From: Enterococcus sp. DIV2402
GTDB lineage: Bacteria; Bacillota; Bacilli; Lactobacillales; Enterococcaceae
DNA length: 64,000 nt
Assembly (NCBI RefSeq): GCF_017426705.2
Contig: NZ_CP147251.1
Coordinates: 1,154,501 to 1,218,500, forward strand
Reading direction: 5' to 3'
This document shows, piece by piece, positions 24,909-33,896 of the stretch (position 1 is the stretch's first letter; every line of letters begins with the position of its first letter). The translations under genes and the position numbers were made by a program. Below the pieces are notes generated by a model, which searched no databases, was not told the DNA's origin, and saw only the letters and a program-made list of their open reading frames with translations.

Positions 24909-27716
24909 ATGAAAAAACGAGCGTTTGTGCTATTACTTTTATTAAGTTATCCAGGAATTATTTCGACATATGCAGATACTAGCGAAGAAACTCTTGATTC
25001 GACCATTCAAAGCACAGAAGAAATTGCATCTGCTGTAGAAACGACAGACATGACGACAGATGAATCTACTGAAGTATCTTCTCAAACAGAAACGAGTACA
25101 AGTGAAGATAGCGCTGAAATAACGGAAGAGACTGTAGTAGAAACGAATGAATCGAATGTAGAAACTGAGATTTCTAGTGAAGAGGAACCTGTAGAAACCA
25201 CTCAATCAGAAACAATCTCTTCTGAAACAGAAACATTGCCTAAAACAAGGAAAGCACGAAGCGTGGCTAGCCAATCAGTAAAAAATTGGACCGAATTTAA
25301 AGCTGCAGTACTAGACCCTACAGTGACAAATGTTTCCGTTACTGCTGATATTTTAAATACAGAAAATGATGTCCAAGGGGCACAAGAAATTAACGTTTCG
25401 ATTGCTTTAAAAAATCTTACGATCGATGGCAATGGACATACTATTGATTTTCGAGGAACAAGTTTTCAAAATTTACAAGCGATTCCATCTGGAACAACTA
25501 TTAATATTGTCTTAAAAAATATGACCATTTATGGGCAAAATTATTGGGGACCATTTCGATATGGCGGTCCTACAAAGCAAAGCGGTGGTGCTGCTTATGG
25601 TGAAGGGACACTTACTTATGAAAATATCACCTATGAAGGAGCTCAGCTAACATGCTCACCAACGTATAATATCGTTTTTTCAGGGAAAATTCGCAATGCA
25701 TCCGTCAATCAATATGTTTCGCCATTTTCTAATAAAACTTATAATACTCAAGTCAATCAAGTGAATATTGAAGCGAGTAACATGACGCTACTAGATAATG
25801 CTGATTATGAAGGGACCACGCAAAATGCTGGAGTACTTCAACTGTATTATGGTGGGATGTTAAAAGTTGGTAACCATGCGAAATTATCAGTTACTTCTAA
25901 TGGAACAGGTGGAGAAAGTGGTCTATATACAGTTTATTTACAGGGATCTTTAGAGACAGGAGAAAATGCTGAAATTACTATTAATACGCGTGAATCTGGA
26001 AACCAAACAGCATTGTATGTTACAAATGCAGGCAGTAAGGTGAATGTAACAAATGGAACTAAATTGGCGATTCATGTGAATGATAAAAATCGAAGTTCCG
26101 ACCGAAGTATCGTACAACTGGCTTCAAATACAACATTTACGGTTTCTTCAGACGCTATCTTTTCAATTGATGGAACTGCACGTAGGACAGGCTTATGGGC
26201 AACTTATTACAATAGTGTGATTGGGGCTCAAGCATATAGCACGTTTAAAATCGATGAACGTGGAACCTTTACTGTAAATTTATCAGGAGATTCTGACAAG
26301 ATCGCTGTTGTGTATGTTGCAGGGAATGGTACATTTGGTTTTAATAACGCTAAATTAGTTGACTTAAATACACAAAATACGACAGGCGCGATGACATTAA
26401 TTTCAATGAATCCAGGTGTTTTTACTTCTTCTATTCAAAAAGTCGAAGCGTGGAATAAAGGAAATAGTACAGATGTTCCAGATAAAATATGGAATCCAGT
26501 ATTTGATATGAGAGTTCCCTATACAGCTGGAAATGTGCAATCATCAGTGACAGCCTCTAGCTTGTCGCAAGCAGTTAGTCAAGATTTAATCACAAACTAT
26601 CGTACACAGAATTTTCAACGTGTTCGCTTTAGTTACATTCCAGATGTGACAATTCAATTGGATGAACTTCAAGGCAATCCGAATGATCCTACAAGCAAAG
26701 TCCTTCAAGGAACAACAAATCCACATGCAATGATTGTTTTTGAAGGAGAAAACTTACCTGAGCCGACACTGGCTTCACCAAATGAAACAAGTACACAAAA
26801 ATATCACGTCCAAGCAGATGAAAAAGGTCAATATACGTATACTTTATCAAAAAGTTTAACACCAGGAAAGACGATTAAAGCGAAGGCATATTTGAGTGGA
26901 AAAGAAGCGGAAACTTCTCAAAAAGTACCTTCATTACCTACTTTCACAACGACTGCCGCAATAACCAAAGCTGACAAAGAAGTTACGCAGCTTCTATGGG
27001 AAGACTCAGGTGTCTTGGTGTATACCATTGAAAATACTGGAACGACTGCATTTTATCCATCGCAATTTACACCTGATATTCCAGATACCTGGACAATTGA
27101 TTCTTCAAAAACTCAGGTAAATATAAATGGCGAACAAGTAGATAATTCGAAACTTACATCAACAGTGCTGCGCCCAAACGATCGCTTAACAATGTCAATT
27201 CCGGTAACTTTTAATAAAGTAGGAACATTTGATTATACAGGAACATTGAAAGGGACAAGTGATGCCAATCGAAAATATGAGTTACCAGATATAACAACCA
27301 CTCAACAATCATTTGAAGTGAAAAAACCGACGCTTGCTTTATCTTCAGTACCGAACCTCGACTTTGGCAGCAACCCTATTCAATCAAAAGAAATGACATT
27401 AACCACAAATAACAAGCAAATAATTGAAGGGGTGGATGAATACGTGAATAAACAAAATTGGGAACTTGTTGCAAATGTTTCACCGCTAACGGATGCTGAT
27501 AGTAAAGCATTACCATCTTCGTTATTTTTTGGTAATACTAAATTAACATTTGGAAATGATCATGTTATTTATACGAATGACACACTTCATCAAGGAGCTT
27601 TTAAATTACAATATGAATCGCAAAAAGGATTTAAACTAAAAGTAGAACCTTCTAATTTGAAAAGCCAGTCTTCTTACACTGGAACGATTACTTGGACGTT
27701 AGTAGATGGTTTGTAG
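24909..27716 (+). CDS. Large WxL-domain surface protein with beta-helix-like region
   Basis: This 935-residue secreted protein has a signal peptide (residues 1-23), a long Thr/Ser/Glu-rich segment (24-110), and a basic LPKTRKARS site near 112-120 that may be cut. A repetitive Asn/Thr/Gly-rich region (about 130-540; NLTIDGNGHTIDF, TEGTTQNAG-like turns) resembles pectate-lyase beta-helices. Ig-like segments follow (about 570-790). The C-terminal WxL domain has NWELVANVSPL near 850 and TITWTLVDGL at the end. The LPKTR motif is internal and lacks a membrane helix, so it is not a sortase anchor. It probably acts as an adhesin with the DUF916 partner. Confidence 0.85.
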   Translation: MKKRAFVLLLLLSYPGIISTYADTSEETLDSTIQSTEEIASAVETTDMTTDESTEVSSQTETSTSEDSAEITEETVVETNESNVETEISSEEEPVETTQSETISSETETLPKTRKARSVASQSVKNWTEFKAAVLDPTVTNVSVTADILNTENDVQGAQEINVSIALKNLTIDGNGHTIDFRGTSFQNLQAIPSGTTINIVLKNMTIYGQNYWGPFRYGGPTKQSGGAAYGEGTLTYENITYEGAQLTCSPTYNIVFSGKIRNASVNQYVSPFSNKTYNTQVNQVNIEASNMTLLDNADYEGTTQNAGVLQLYYGGMLKVGNHAKLSVTSNGTGGESGLYTVYLQGSLETGENAEITINTRESGNQTALYVTNAGSKVNVTNGTKLAIHVNDKNRSSDRSIVQLASNTTFTVSSDAIFSIDGTARRTGLWATYYNSVIGAQAYSTFKIDERGTFTVNLSGDSDKIAVVYVAGNGTFGFNNAKLVDLNTQNTTGAMTLISMNPGVFTSSIQKVEAWNKGNSTDVPDKIWNPVFDMRVPYTAGNVQSSVTASSLSQAVSQDLITNYRTQNFQRVRFSYIPDVTIQLDELQGNPNDPTSKVLQGTTNPHAMIVFEGENLPEPTLASPNETSTQKYHVQADEKGQYTYTLSKSLTPGKTIKAKAYLSGKEAETSQKVPSLPTFTTTAAITKADKEVTQLLWEDSGVLVYTIENTGTTAFYPSQFTPDIPDTWTIDSSKTQVNINGEQVDNSKLTSTVLRPNDRLTMSIPVTFNKVGTFDYTGTLKGTSDANRKYELPDITTTQQSFEVKKPTLALSSVPNLDFGSNPIQSKEMTLTTNNKQIIEGVDEYVNKQNWELVANVSPLTDADSKALPSSLFFGNTKLTFGNDHVIYTNDTLHQGAFKLQYESQKGFKLKVEPSNLKSQSSYTGTITWTLVDGL

Positions 27717-27825
27717 ATTGTTATTAAATGTTAAGAAATTATTTTGTGATTGAGCTATAAATTGTTTTTTATTAAATGAGATGATAAAGTTTCTACTTTA
27801 ATTCACGAAGAATGAAGGGAGAATC

Positions 27826-29289
27826 ATGAAGAAGTTTTTAGATAGCAACTCAAGAAGAAAAGTGGACATTTTGATTATGTTGAACAAAGAACATGGTGTG
27901 ACATTTGATGATTTAAGTCAGCGTTTAGATGCTTCACGTCCAACGATTATGCGAGATTTGGAAGAGATTAAAGAAAAATTTGATGAATGGCAGGTAACCG
28001 AAGCCACTGTTATAATAAGAAAAACAACCGCATATTTAGTGGCAAAAGCGAAATTTTCATTGCATCAAATTTTATTACATTATTTAAATGAAAGTTTGCA
28101 GTATCAGGCGATGATTGAAATTTTTCATTCAGAATCCATTCATTTGCGTCAATTTTCGGAGGCGCATTTTGTCTCTTACAACACACTTTATAAAAAATTA
28201 TATGGTTTAAATGAAGTTTTAGCGCAATTTGATTTGCGCTTTGTGACAAACAAGAAAGCATCCATTTCGGGAAATGAGCAACAATTACGTTTTTTTTATT
28301 CTGAATTTTTTTGGTACGCCTATAGTGGAACAACCTGGCCTTTTTTAACAGTGTCGCAAAGAGTAGTAAATTTTTTAATTAAACCAATTGAATATATTCG
28401 CGGAAGAAAATTAAGTTTGGTTGAAAAAGAGAAGCTATCGTATGATTTAGCAATTATTCTGACACGTATCAAACAAGGTCATTTGGTTTCACCAACAATT
28501 TTAAAACATGAAATCTTACAAGATAGTTGGCATTTTAAGTATTTACTCAATTTTTTGCATCCTGCGTGTTCCTTATTTTTTCGTAATCTAACGCGTGAAC
28601 AAATGAAAGCAGAAATTGCGTACGCGTATATTTTTGTGTTTGCGCAAGAATATCATCTAACGGATAATAAAAATATTAGTGACATGCTTTTTTATTGTCA
28701 GACTCATGAATTAAAAACAGCAGAAGTAACCAATCAATGGTTTCGCCTGTTTTATCAAGAATTTCCTGTAAAAATTTCAGCAAAAAATTATGGATTACTC
28801 TACGCAAATCTGATTCATAAACACATCAAAGCTCTTACGTTTCAAGGCGCAGGTACATTAAGTGGCATTGATATTAGTGCTTCGGTATTTCTTCCACCTG
28901 AAATGAATCAACGAGTTGAATTTATTGTGAATCAACTCACGAATAAGAATAAAATTTTGCGTAAAAATCAAGCATTTTTGTTGGATAATTATCGTTTTCT
29001 CATTAGTCAATATATCGAACAAGAACGTAAACCAATATCTATTTGTATTTTATCAGTATTTGGAGAGGAAGGGTTAGAAATGATTAAGCGCCGCGCCTTC
29101 CAAGGGATTGATATGGATGTGACTGTCACAGGTACCATTACACCACAAACGGACTTGGTGATTATGGATCGAGAATATGAGCAGGTGTCGTTCGATCAAG
29201 AGAAGATTCTTTATTGGGAAAATATCCCTAGTAAGAAATCAATTTTTCGTGTACATTATTTTATTAATGAACATTTCGGTTATGGATAA
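27826..29289 (+). CDS. Mga-type/HTH transcriptional regulator of the WxL locus
   Basis: This 487-residue protein has an N-terminal HTH (about 10-60; VTFDDLSQRLDASRPTIMRDLEEI), a second HTH-like part (about 85-140; LRQFSEAHFVSYNTLYKKLYGLNEVL), and a long helical PRD/Mga-like region. The C-terminus (about 395-480) has an EIIB-like feel (ISICILSVFGEEGLEMIKRRAF). This is the layout of Mga/AtxA-class virulence regulators. Directly behind the WxL genes, it likely controls them, perhaps by PTS phosphorylation. AAGGGAGAATC precedes the ATG. Confidence 0.72.
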   Translation: MKKFLDSNSRRKVDILIMLNKEHGVTFDDLSQRLDASRPTIMRDLEEIKEKFDEWQVTEATVIIRKTTAYLVAKAKFSLHQILLHYLNESLQYQAMIEIFHSESIHLRQFSEAHFVSYNTLYKKLYGLNEVLAQFDLRFVTNKKASISGNEQQLRFFYSEFFWYAYSGTTWPFLTVSQRVVNFLIKPIEYIRGRKLSLVEKEKLSYDLAIILTRIKQGHLVSPTILKHEILQDSWHFKYLLNFLHPACSLFFRNLTREQMKAEIAYAYIFVFAQEYHLTDNKNISDMLFYCQTHELKTAEVTNQWFRLFYQEFPVKISAKNYGLLYANLIHKHIKALTFQGAGTLSGIDISASVFLPPEMNQRVEFIVNQLTNKNKILRKNQAFLLDNYRFLISQYIEQERKPISICILSVFGEEGLEMIKRRAFQGIDMDVTVTGTITPQTDLVIMDREYEQVSFDQEKILYWENIPSKKSIFRVHYFINEHFGYG

Positions 29290-29304
29290 AAATCAAAAAG
29301 GTTA

Positions 29305-29334
29305 TTGACATTTTCTCATCTTGCAGTCTATACT
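29305..29334 (+). promoter_or_regulatory. Promoter of the T-box/metI transcript
   Basis: TTGACA (29305-29310) and TATACT (29329-29334) are 18 bases apart, just before the T-box leader. Confidence 0.7.
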
Positions 29335-29339
29335 ATCGT

Positions 29340-29634
29340 CATAATCTAATTTAATTCTCATAGTTTAAAACGTTGACGAGAAGAGTAACTTAAGGATTCA
29401 GTTAAGAGAACCCGGTTTGGTGCGAAAGGGGACTGAAGAGCAAAGTGAAGATGAGCTCTAAGTTTGTAAATAGTTCACGCTATTTATGCGGATGCGACCG
29501 TTATATCGCCGGATTTCAACAGGAATCGTCGAGGTATCATTTGTGAGAATGGTATAAATTAGGGTGGTAACGCGAATTTATTCGTCCCTTTGTAAAAAGC
29601 AATTGCTTTTACAAAGGGACGATTTTTTTTTATT
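29340..29634 (+). promoter_or_regulatory. T-box riboswitch, methionine specifier
   Basis: The leader contains the hallmark AGGGTGGTAACGCG (29561-29574), an AG-rich stem I, and a specifier region GAAGATGAGC in which ATG (Met) is the likely codon. The terminator CGTCCCTTTGTAAAAGC / GCTTTTACAAAGGGACG with a T8 run (about 29583-29630) competes with the T-box antiterminator. Uncharged tRNA-Met should thus raise metI expression. The specifier call is by position and context; a folded model would confirm it. Confidence 0.9.
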
Positions 29635-29649
29635 TTAGGAGGGAAAGAT

Positions 29650-30744
29650 ATGACTGAAAAACAATTAGCAACAAATTTAGTACAACTAGGGAATCGCACA
29701 GATTTGCAAAACGGTTCTATCAGTGCGCCGATTTTTTTATCAACAACTTATGCGCATCCGGGTTTAGGCCAAAGTACAGGATATGATTATATCCGTACGA
29801 AAAACCCTACACGCGATGTTTTAGAAGAAGGACTAGCAAAATTAGAAGCAGGTACTCAAGCAGTAGTGACCAGTTCTGGAATGAGTGCGATTCAATTAGT
29901 GTTTAATTATTTTTCAGTAGGAAGTAAATTTTTAGTTTCTAGAGATTTATATGGTGGTAGTTTCCGTTACTTTGATGACCTTGAGTCAAAAGGTATCGCA
30001 ACGTTTGATTATTTTACAGATTTAGATAATTTTAAAGCAAAAATGACCAAAGAAATAGATGGTGTGTTCTTAGAGACGCCAACGAATCCATTAATGAATG
30101 AAGTTTCTATTCGAGAAGTAGCAACGATTTCCAAAGAACACGAAGCTCTTTTAATTGTTGATAATACTTTCTTAACGCCATTACGCCAGCGTCCTTTAGA
30201 AGAAGGAGCGGATGTAGTCATTCATTCAGGAACGAAATATTTATCTGGGCATAATGATATTTTAGCTGGTGTCGTCGTTGCAAAAGACCCTGTGTTGGGT
30301 GAGAAACTAGCTTGGCTAGCAAACACAACAGGACCAACATTGAGTGCTTTTGACAGCTGGTTATTTGTTCGTAGTTTAAAAACATTAGAAGTCCGTTTTA
30401 ATCAACAAGAAAAAAATGCGCAAGCAATCGTTGAAGTATTGAAAAAACATCCAGCAATCAAAGATGTTTTATACGTAGGCATTGGGGCTATGATTAGCAT
30501 TCGTGTCGCTGATGAAAATAAAATTAGTGATTTTTTACAAGCGTTAGAAGTGTTCTCTTTTGCTGAAAGTTTAGGTGGCGTTGAAAGTTTAATCACGTAT
30601 CCTACGACGCAAACACATGCAGATATTCCGCAAGAGTTACGTGAGTCATACGGCTTAACCCCGGATTTATTACGTATTTCTGTCGGAATTGAACACGTTG
30701 CTGATTTGATTGCCGATTTGGAAAAAGCGTTAAATGTTTTTTAA
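29650..30744 (+). CDS. metI: Cystathionine gamma-synthase/O-acetylhomoserine thiolyase
   Basis: This 364-residue PLP enzyme of the Cys/Met metabolism family matches, from memory, B. subtilis MetI closely: LGNRTD..SAPIFLSTTY, YDYIRTKNPTRDVLEEGLA, and HSGTKYLSGHNDILAGVVV with the PLP Lys196. The end has SLGGVESLITYPTTQTHADIP. It makes cystathionine or homocysteine from an activated homoserine. A Met-type T-box leader precedes it, which fits methionine synthesis rather than breakdown. No metC or other Met gene follows; the transcript ends at a terminator. Confidence 0.87.
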   Translation: MTEKQLATNLVQLGNRTDLQNGSISAPIFLSTTYAHPGLGQSTGYDYIRTKNPTRDVLEEGLAKLEAGTQAVVTSSGMSAIQLVFNYFSVGSKFLVSRDLYGGSFRYFDDLESKGIATFDYFTDLDNFKAKMTKEIDGVFLETPTNPLMNEVSIREVATISKEHEALLIVDNTFLTPLRQRPLEEGADVVIHSGTKYLSGHNDILAGVVVAKDPVLGEKLAWLANTTGPTLSAFDSWLFVRSLKTLEVRFNQQEKNAQAIVEVLKKHPAIKDVLYVGIGAMISIRVADENKISDFLQALEVFSFAESLGGVESLITYPTTQTHADIPQELRESYGLTPDLLRISVGIEHVADLIADLEKALNVF

Positions 30745-30751
30745 TGAAATA

Positions 30752-30782
30752 AAAAGAGGACCTGCACTCGGGTCCTCTTTAA
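30752..30782. terminator. Two-way terminator between metI and a GNAT gene
   Basis: AAAGAGGACC and GGTCCTCTTT form a perfect 10-pair stem, with T-rich tracts outside on both strands. Confidence 0.75.
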
Positions 30783-30785
30783 TCG

Positions 30786-31307
30786 TTAGTCTGTTAATTT
30801 CTTTACCATAATAAAGTCGGTTTGCTGGTCTTCCCCCATAAAAAATGAGTGTTGACCTTGGCGTACAAAGCCCATTGTCTGATAAAAAGCTCGTGCAGGT
30901 TGGTTGTGTTCCCACACGCCAAGCCAAACGGTGTCTTTCCTTTGTTCTAACGCCATTTGGATTGCTTGGTCAATAAGATAGCGACCTAAGCCTTGACGTT
31001 TATGGGACATGCGAATATATAACCGCTCAATTTCTAAGGCGTTGTTGGCAATAGCTTCAGTTTGGGCATCATCGGTATTGATTTTTAAATATCCAGCAAG
31101 TTCTTCATTTTTGTATAAAAAGAAAAAGGTAGAATGAGGTGTTTGTAATTCATTGGTTAATTTCTCATCTGTATACGCATGATCTAGATAAGCTTTCATA
31201 TTTTCAGGCGAATTTTGTTTGGCAAACGTGTCACTAAAGGTTTCAAAACTAATTTCTTGTAAAGTTTTTAAGTCTGTTAACGTGCCTTTTTTTAATTGAA
31301 TCGACAT
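30786..31307 (-). CDS. GNAT N-acetyltransferase, PaiA/spermidine-acetyltransferase-like
   Basis: This 173-residue acetyl-CoA-dependent acetyltransferase starts IQLKKGTLTDLKTLQEISFETFSDTFAKQNS, a PaiA-like opening with residues 4-34. It has the acetyl-CoA loop SHKRQGLGRYLIDQA near 100 and WLGVWEHNQPARAFYQTMGF near 125. Polyamines are a possible acceptor. The ATG at 31307 follows AAAGGAGAAGACT; earlier in-frame starts lack a ribosome site. Confidence 0.82.
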   Translation of the reverse strand: MSIQLKKGTLTDLKTLQEISFETFSDTFAKQNSPENMKAYLDHAYTDEKLTNELQTPHSTFFFLYKNEELAGYLKINTDDAQTEAIANNALEIERLYIRMSHKRQGLGRYLIDQAIQMALEQRKDTVWLGVWEHNQPARAFYQTMGFVRQGQHSFFMGEDQQTDFIMVKKLTD

Positions 31308-31502
31308 AGTCTTCTCCTTTTTTAATTTTCTTTTTATCATACGCGTAATTTTTTTAGGACGCAATAGTATTTTTTCCTTACTTTTTTATAAGAAAAAATT
31401 TACAAGATGGAAGATTTTCATTCATCATTTATTCATATTTAGTGATTATTATTTGTACATACCAATAAAACAACCCTAACACTTTTTCATTTTTACTCCT
31501 AC

Positions 31503-31536
31503 GTCTGCCGATTCCCCGTTGGCAGACAATTTTTTT
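31503..31536 (+). terminator. Orphan terminator upstream of the DUF1836 gene
   Basis: GTCTGCC pairs with GGCAGAC around an 11-base loop, then AATTTTTTT. No plus-strand gene precedes it. It may end a short unannotated RNA begun in 31365-31500, or act as an attenuator. Confidence 0.6.
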
Positions 31537-31538
31537 GC

Positions 31539-31567
31539 TTTACCTAGTTCTGAAAACTAGATATAAT
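31539..31567 (+). promoter_or_regulatory. Promoter and dyad upstream of DUF1836-degV
   Basis: TATAAT (31562-31567) stands 17 bases after TTTACC. The spacer holds the dyad CTAGTT-N5-AACTAG (31544-31560), a possible operator, perhaps for the DUF1836 protein itself. Confidence 0.45.
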
Positions 31568-31614
31568 GATTATATAAAACATATTTAATGAATTTCAAAA
31601 AGAGGTGCATTTTT

Positions 31615-32175
31615 TTGGACAAGCTACAAGCGGATATTTATGAATGGGGTGAATCACTGGCCGATTTTCATTTGCCACGTTGGGATGAATTGCCAGAATT
31701 AGATTTATATATGGATCAAGTCATTACATTGGTAGATCGTTATTTGTCACCAGTCATTCGGATTGATAAACATACCCTTCTAACCTCTTCAATGGTAAAT
31801 AATTATGTGAAAAAAGGCATGATCCCACCGCCTGAAAAAAAACGTTATACGCGTCGACATGTTGCGTTTTTAATAGCAATTACATTGCTAAAACAGGTGC
31901 TAACCATTCCAGAAATTAAAAATGGCATCTTGTTTCAAGGAAAAGCTGTTGGTATTCGTAATGCATATAATCTTTTTTGTGAAGAGCAAGAAACAGCTGT
32001 GCAGCATGTATGCTTACAAGCCATGGGGCAACTTGAACATCAAGAGCCACAAAAAATTGCAGTAGAATATTTGGCAGTTAAAGCCGCAACCGTTTCGTTT
32101 GCAAATAAATTATTTGCTGAAAACGTAATTGAAATAGAAAGTCAGTATTTAGAAAAAGGAGAAAGCCATGACTAA
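31615..32175 (+). CDS. DUF1836 protein, HTH-like
   Basis: This protein of about 186 residues belongs to the DUF1836 family, which has a MerR-like N-terminal helix pattern (HTLLTSSMVNNYVKKGMIPPPEKKRYTRRHV near 55-85, in which the family keeps YTRxH). It probably binds DNA. AAAAGAGGTG ends nine bases before the TTG at 31615; an in-frame ATG at 31588 lies upstream of that site and is rejected. Its 3' end overlaps the degV gene by eight bases. Pairing with DegV is common in Firmicutes. Confidence 0.75.
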   Translation: MDKLQADIYEWGESLADFHLPRWDELPELDLYMDQVITLVDRYLSPVIRIDKHTLLTSSMVNNYVKKGMIPPPEKKRYTRRHVAFLIAITLLKQVLTIPEIKNGILFQGKAVGIRNAYNLFCEEQETAVQHVCLQAMGQLEHQEPQKIAVEYLAVKAATVSFANKLFAENVIEIESQYLEKGESHD

Positions 32176-33022
32176 AGAAAAAATTGCCTTACTGGTAGAT
32201 TCAGGTACAGATGTTCCACAAGAAATAATTGACAAGTATGGAATGTTTATGATTCCGTTAAAAATTATTTATAAAGAACGTACGTATACAGATAAAATTG
32301 ATATTACACCTGAGCAAGTATATACACGTTTGAAAGAAGAGGTGCCAACTACCTCTTTACCTGATGGGAAAGCTATTCAAGAAATTTTTGATGAAATCAA
32401 AGCGCAAGGCTATCAGAAAGTAATTGCGGTTACTATTTCAAGTGGCTTAAGTGGGACCTATAATATTTTACGGTTATTAGGTCAAGAACAAGAAACCGAA
32501 GTCTTTGTCTTAGATACAAAAAGTATTGGAATCGGCGCTGGTCTACAAGCAATTCATGCAGCCGAATTAATCGCTCAAGGAATGGAATGGGAAGCGTTGA
32601 TTCTGCAATTAGAGAAAAAAGTCAAAGAATCTAAAGTCTATTTCAATGTTGCAACGTTAGAATATTTGCAAAAGGGTGGCCGGATTGGTTTAGTTGCTTC
32701 ACTTATTGGGACGGCCTTAAAATTAAATCCGACGATTTCTTGTAACGAAGAAGGTGTCTATCATACCGTTGCTAAAACTCGTGGGCGCAAAAAAAGTTTA
32801 GAGAATATGGTCAAACTAGTGAAAGAATTTGTTGGCGATCGACCATCTTTTCGTTTGGCAATTGCCCAAGGAGATGCCATAGAGGAAGGTAAATGGTTAC
32901 ATGATTTAGTTAAACAAACCTTTCCCAATGCCGAATCGATTTTATTTGGGCCAATTTCTCCTGCGTTAGTGGTACATACAGGACCAGGACTTCTAGGAAT
33001 TGGGGTACAATTATTAGACTAA
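32168..33022 (+). CDS. DegV-family fatty-acid-binding protein
   Basis: This 284-residue protein has the DegV pattern: LLVDSGTDVPQEII at the start, TSLPDGKAIQEIFDEI near 58, the fatty-acid pocket SSGLSGTYN near 90, and KKVKESKVYFNVATLEYLQKGGRI over 153-176. DegV/FakB proteins bind a fatty acid and present it to the kinase FakA; a FakB role here is likely but unproven. GGAGAAAGCC precedes the ATG. It is co-transcribed with the DUF1836 gene and ends at a hairpin. Confidence 0.88.
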   Translation: MTKEKIALLVDSGTDVPQEIIDKYGMFMIPLKIIYKERTYTDKIDITPEQVYTRLKEEVPTTSLPDGKAIQEIFDEIKAQGYQKVIAVTISSGLSGTYNILRLLGQEQETEVFVLDTKSIGIGAGLQAIHAAELIAQGMEWEALILQLEKKVKESKVYFNVATLEYLQKGGRIGLVASLIGTALKLNPTISCNEEGVYHTVAKTRGRKKSLENMVKLVKEFVGDRPSFRLAIAQGDAIEEGKWLHDLVKQTFPNAESILFGPISPALVVHTGPGLLGIGVQLLD

Positions 33023-33027
33023 TTATT

Positions 33028-33059
33028 AACAGACTCAAATTTTATGAGTCTGTTTTTTT
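33028..33059 (+). terminator. Terminator of the DUF1836-degV operon
   Basis: AACAGACTCA pairs with TGAGTCTGTT around a six-base loop, then T7. Confidence 0.8.
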
Positions 33060-33185
33060 AGTAAGAAAAACTTTAGAAAACTATTATCAAAAGGTGTTTT
33101 AATGAAACCATGCGCAAAATCATGTATAATAGACACGATAGTCAAGATGTGAGCGCATAATAATTAAAAACGAGGTGACTTTTTT

Positions 33186-33890
33186 GTGAAAAAAATATTA
33201 GTCGTAGATGATGAGAAACCGATCTCAGATATTGTTAAGTTTAATCTTACTAAGGAAGGTTATGAAGTATACACCGCATACGATGGGGAAGAAGCGCTTG
33301 AAAAAGTGAACGAAATAGAACCAGATTTGATTTTATTGGATTTAATGTTACCTAAAATGGATGGTTTAGAAGTAGCACGTGAGGTTCGTAAAACGTATGA
33401 TATGCCAATCATTATGGTAACTGCCAAAGATTCTGAAATCGATAAAGTATTAGGTTTAGAATTGGGTGCCGATGATTATGTCACGAAACCATTTTCGAAT
33501 CGTGAGCTAGTTGCTCGCGTCAAAGCAAACTTGCGTCGTGGCTCTTCTGCTGGTAAAGAAGTGGAAGAACCTGTTAACACAGAGTTGTCAATTGGCGATT
33601 TAACGATTCATCCCGATGCGTATATGGTAACAAAATATGGTTCAGCTATTGAATTAACACATCGTGAATTTGAACTATTACATTATTTAGCCAAACATAT
33701 TGGTCAAGTAATGACTCGCGAACATCTATTACAAACAGTGTGGGGCTATGATTATTTTGGTGACGTGCGTACAGTGGATGTAACAGTTCGTCGTTTACGT
33801 GAAAAAATTGAAGACAACCCAAGTCATCCAAACTATTTAGTTACTCGCCGCGGTGTAGGATATTACCTACGTAATCCGGAACAGGAGTAA
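33186..33890 (+). CDS. walR: Response regulator WalR (YycF/VicR)
   Basis: This 234-residue OmpR-type regulator controls cell-wall hydrolase genes. The receiver domain (1-115) has DDE at 8-10, the phospho-acceptor Asp52 in LLDLMLP, and Lys in VTKPF. The C-terminal winged helix (about 130-230) has [16 protein letters not shown] and the recognition part [19 protein letters not shown]. It starts with GTG after GAGGTGACTTTTTT. TATAAT at 33125-33130 may be its -10 box. First gene of walRKHIJ; the kinase starts six bases after its stop. Confidence 0.95.
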   Translation: MKKILVVDDEKPISDIVKFNLTKEGYEVYTAYDGEEALEKVNEIEPDLILLDLMLPKMDGLEVAREVRKTYDMPIIMVTAKDSEIDKVLGLELGADDYVTKPFSNRELVARVKANLRRGSSAGKEVEEPVNTELSIGDLTIHPDAYMVTKYGSAIELTHREFELLHYLAKHIGQVMTREHLLQTVWGYDYFGDVRTVDVTVRRLREKIEDNPSHPNYLVTRRGVGYYLRNPEQE

Positions 33891-33896
33891 GAATGT

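Noticed and set aside
24909..27716. LPKTR as a sortase anchor
   Set aside because: It lies near residue 112 without a membrane helix and positive tail after it; the protein ends in a WxL domain instead.
31308..31364. Upstream extension of the GNAT gene to 31364
   Set aside because: Basic, low-complexity codons precede the ATG at 31307, which has its own AAAGGAG site.
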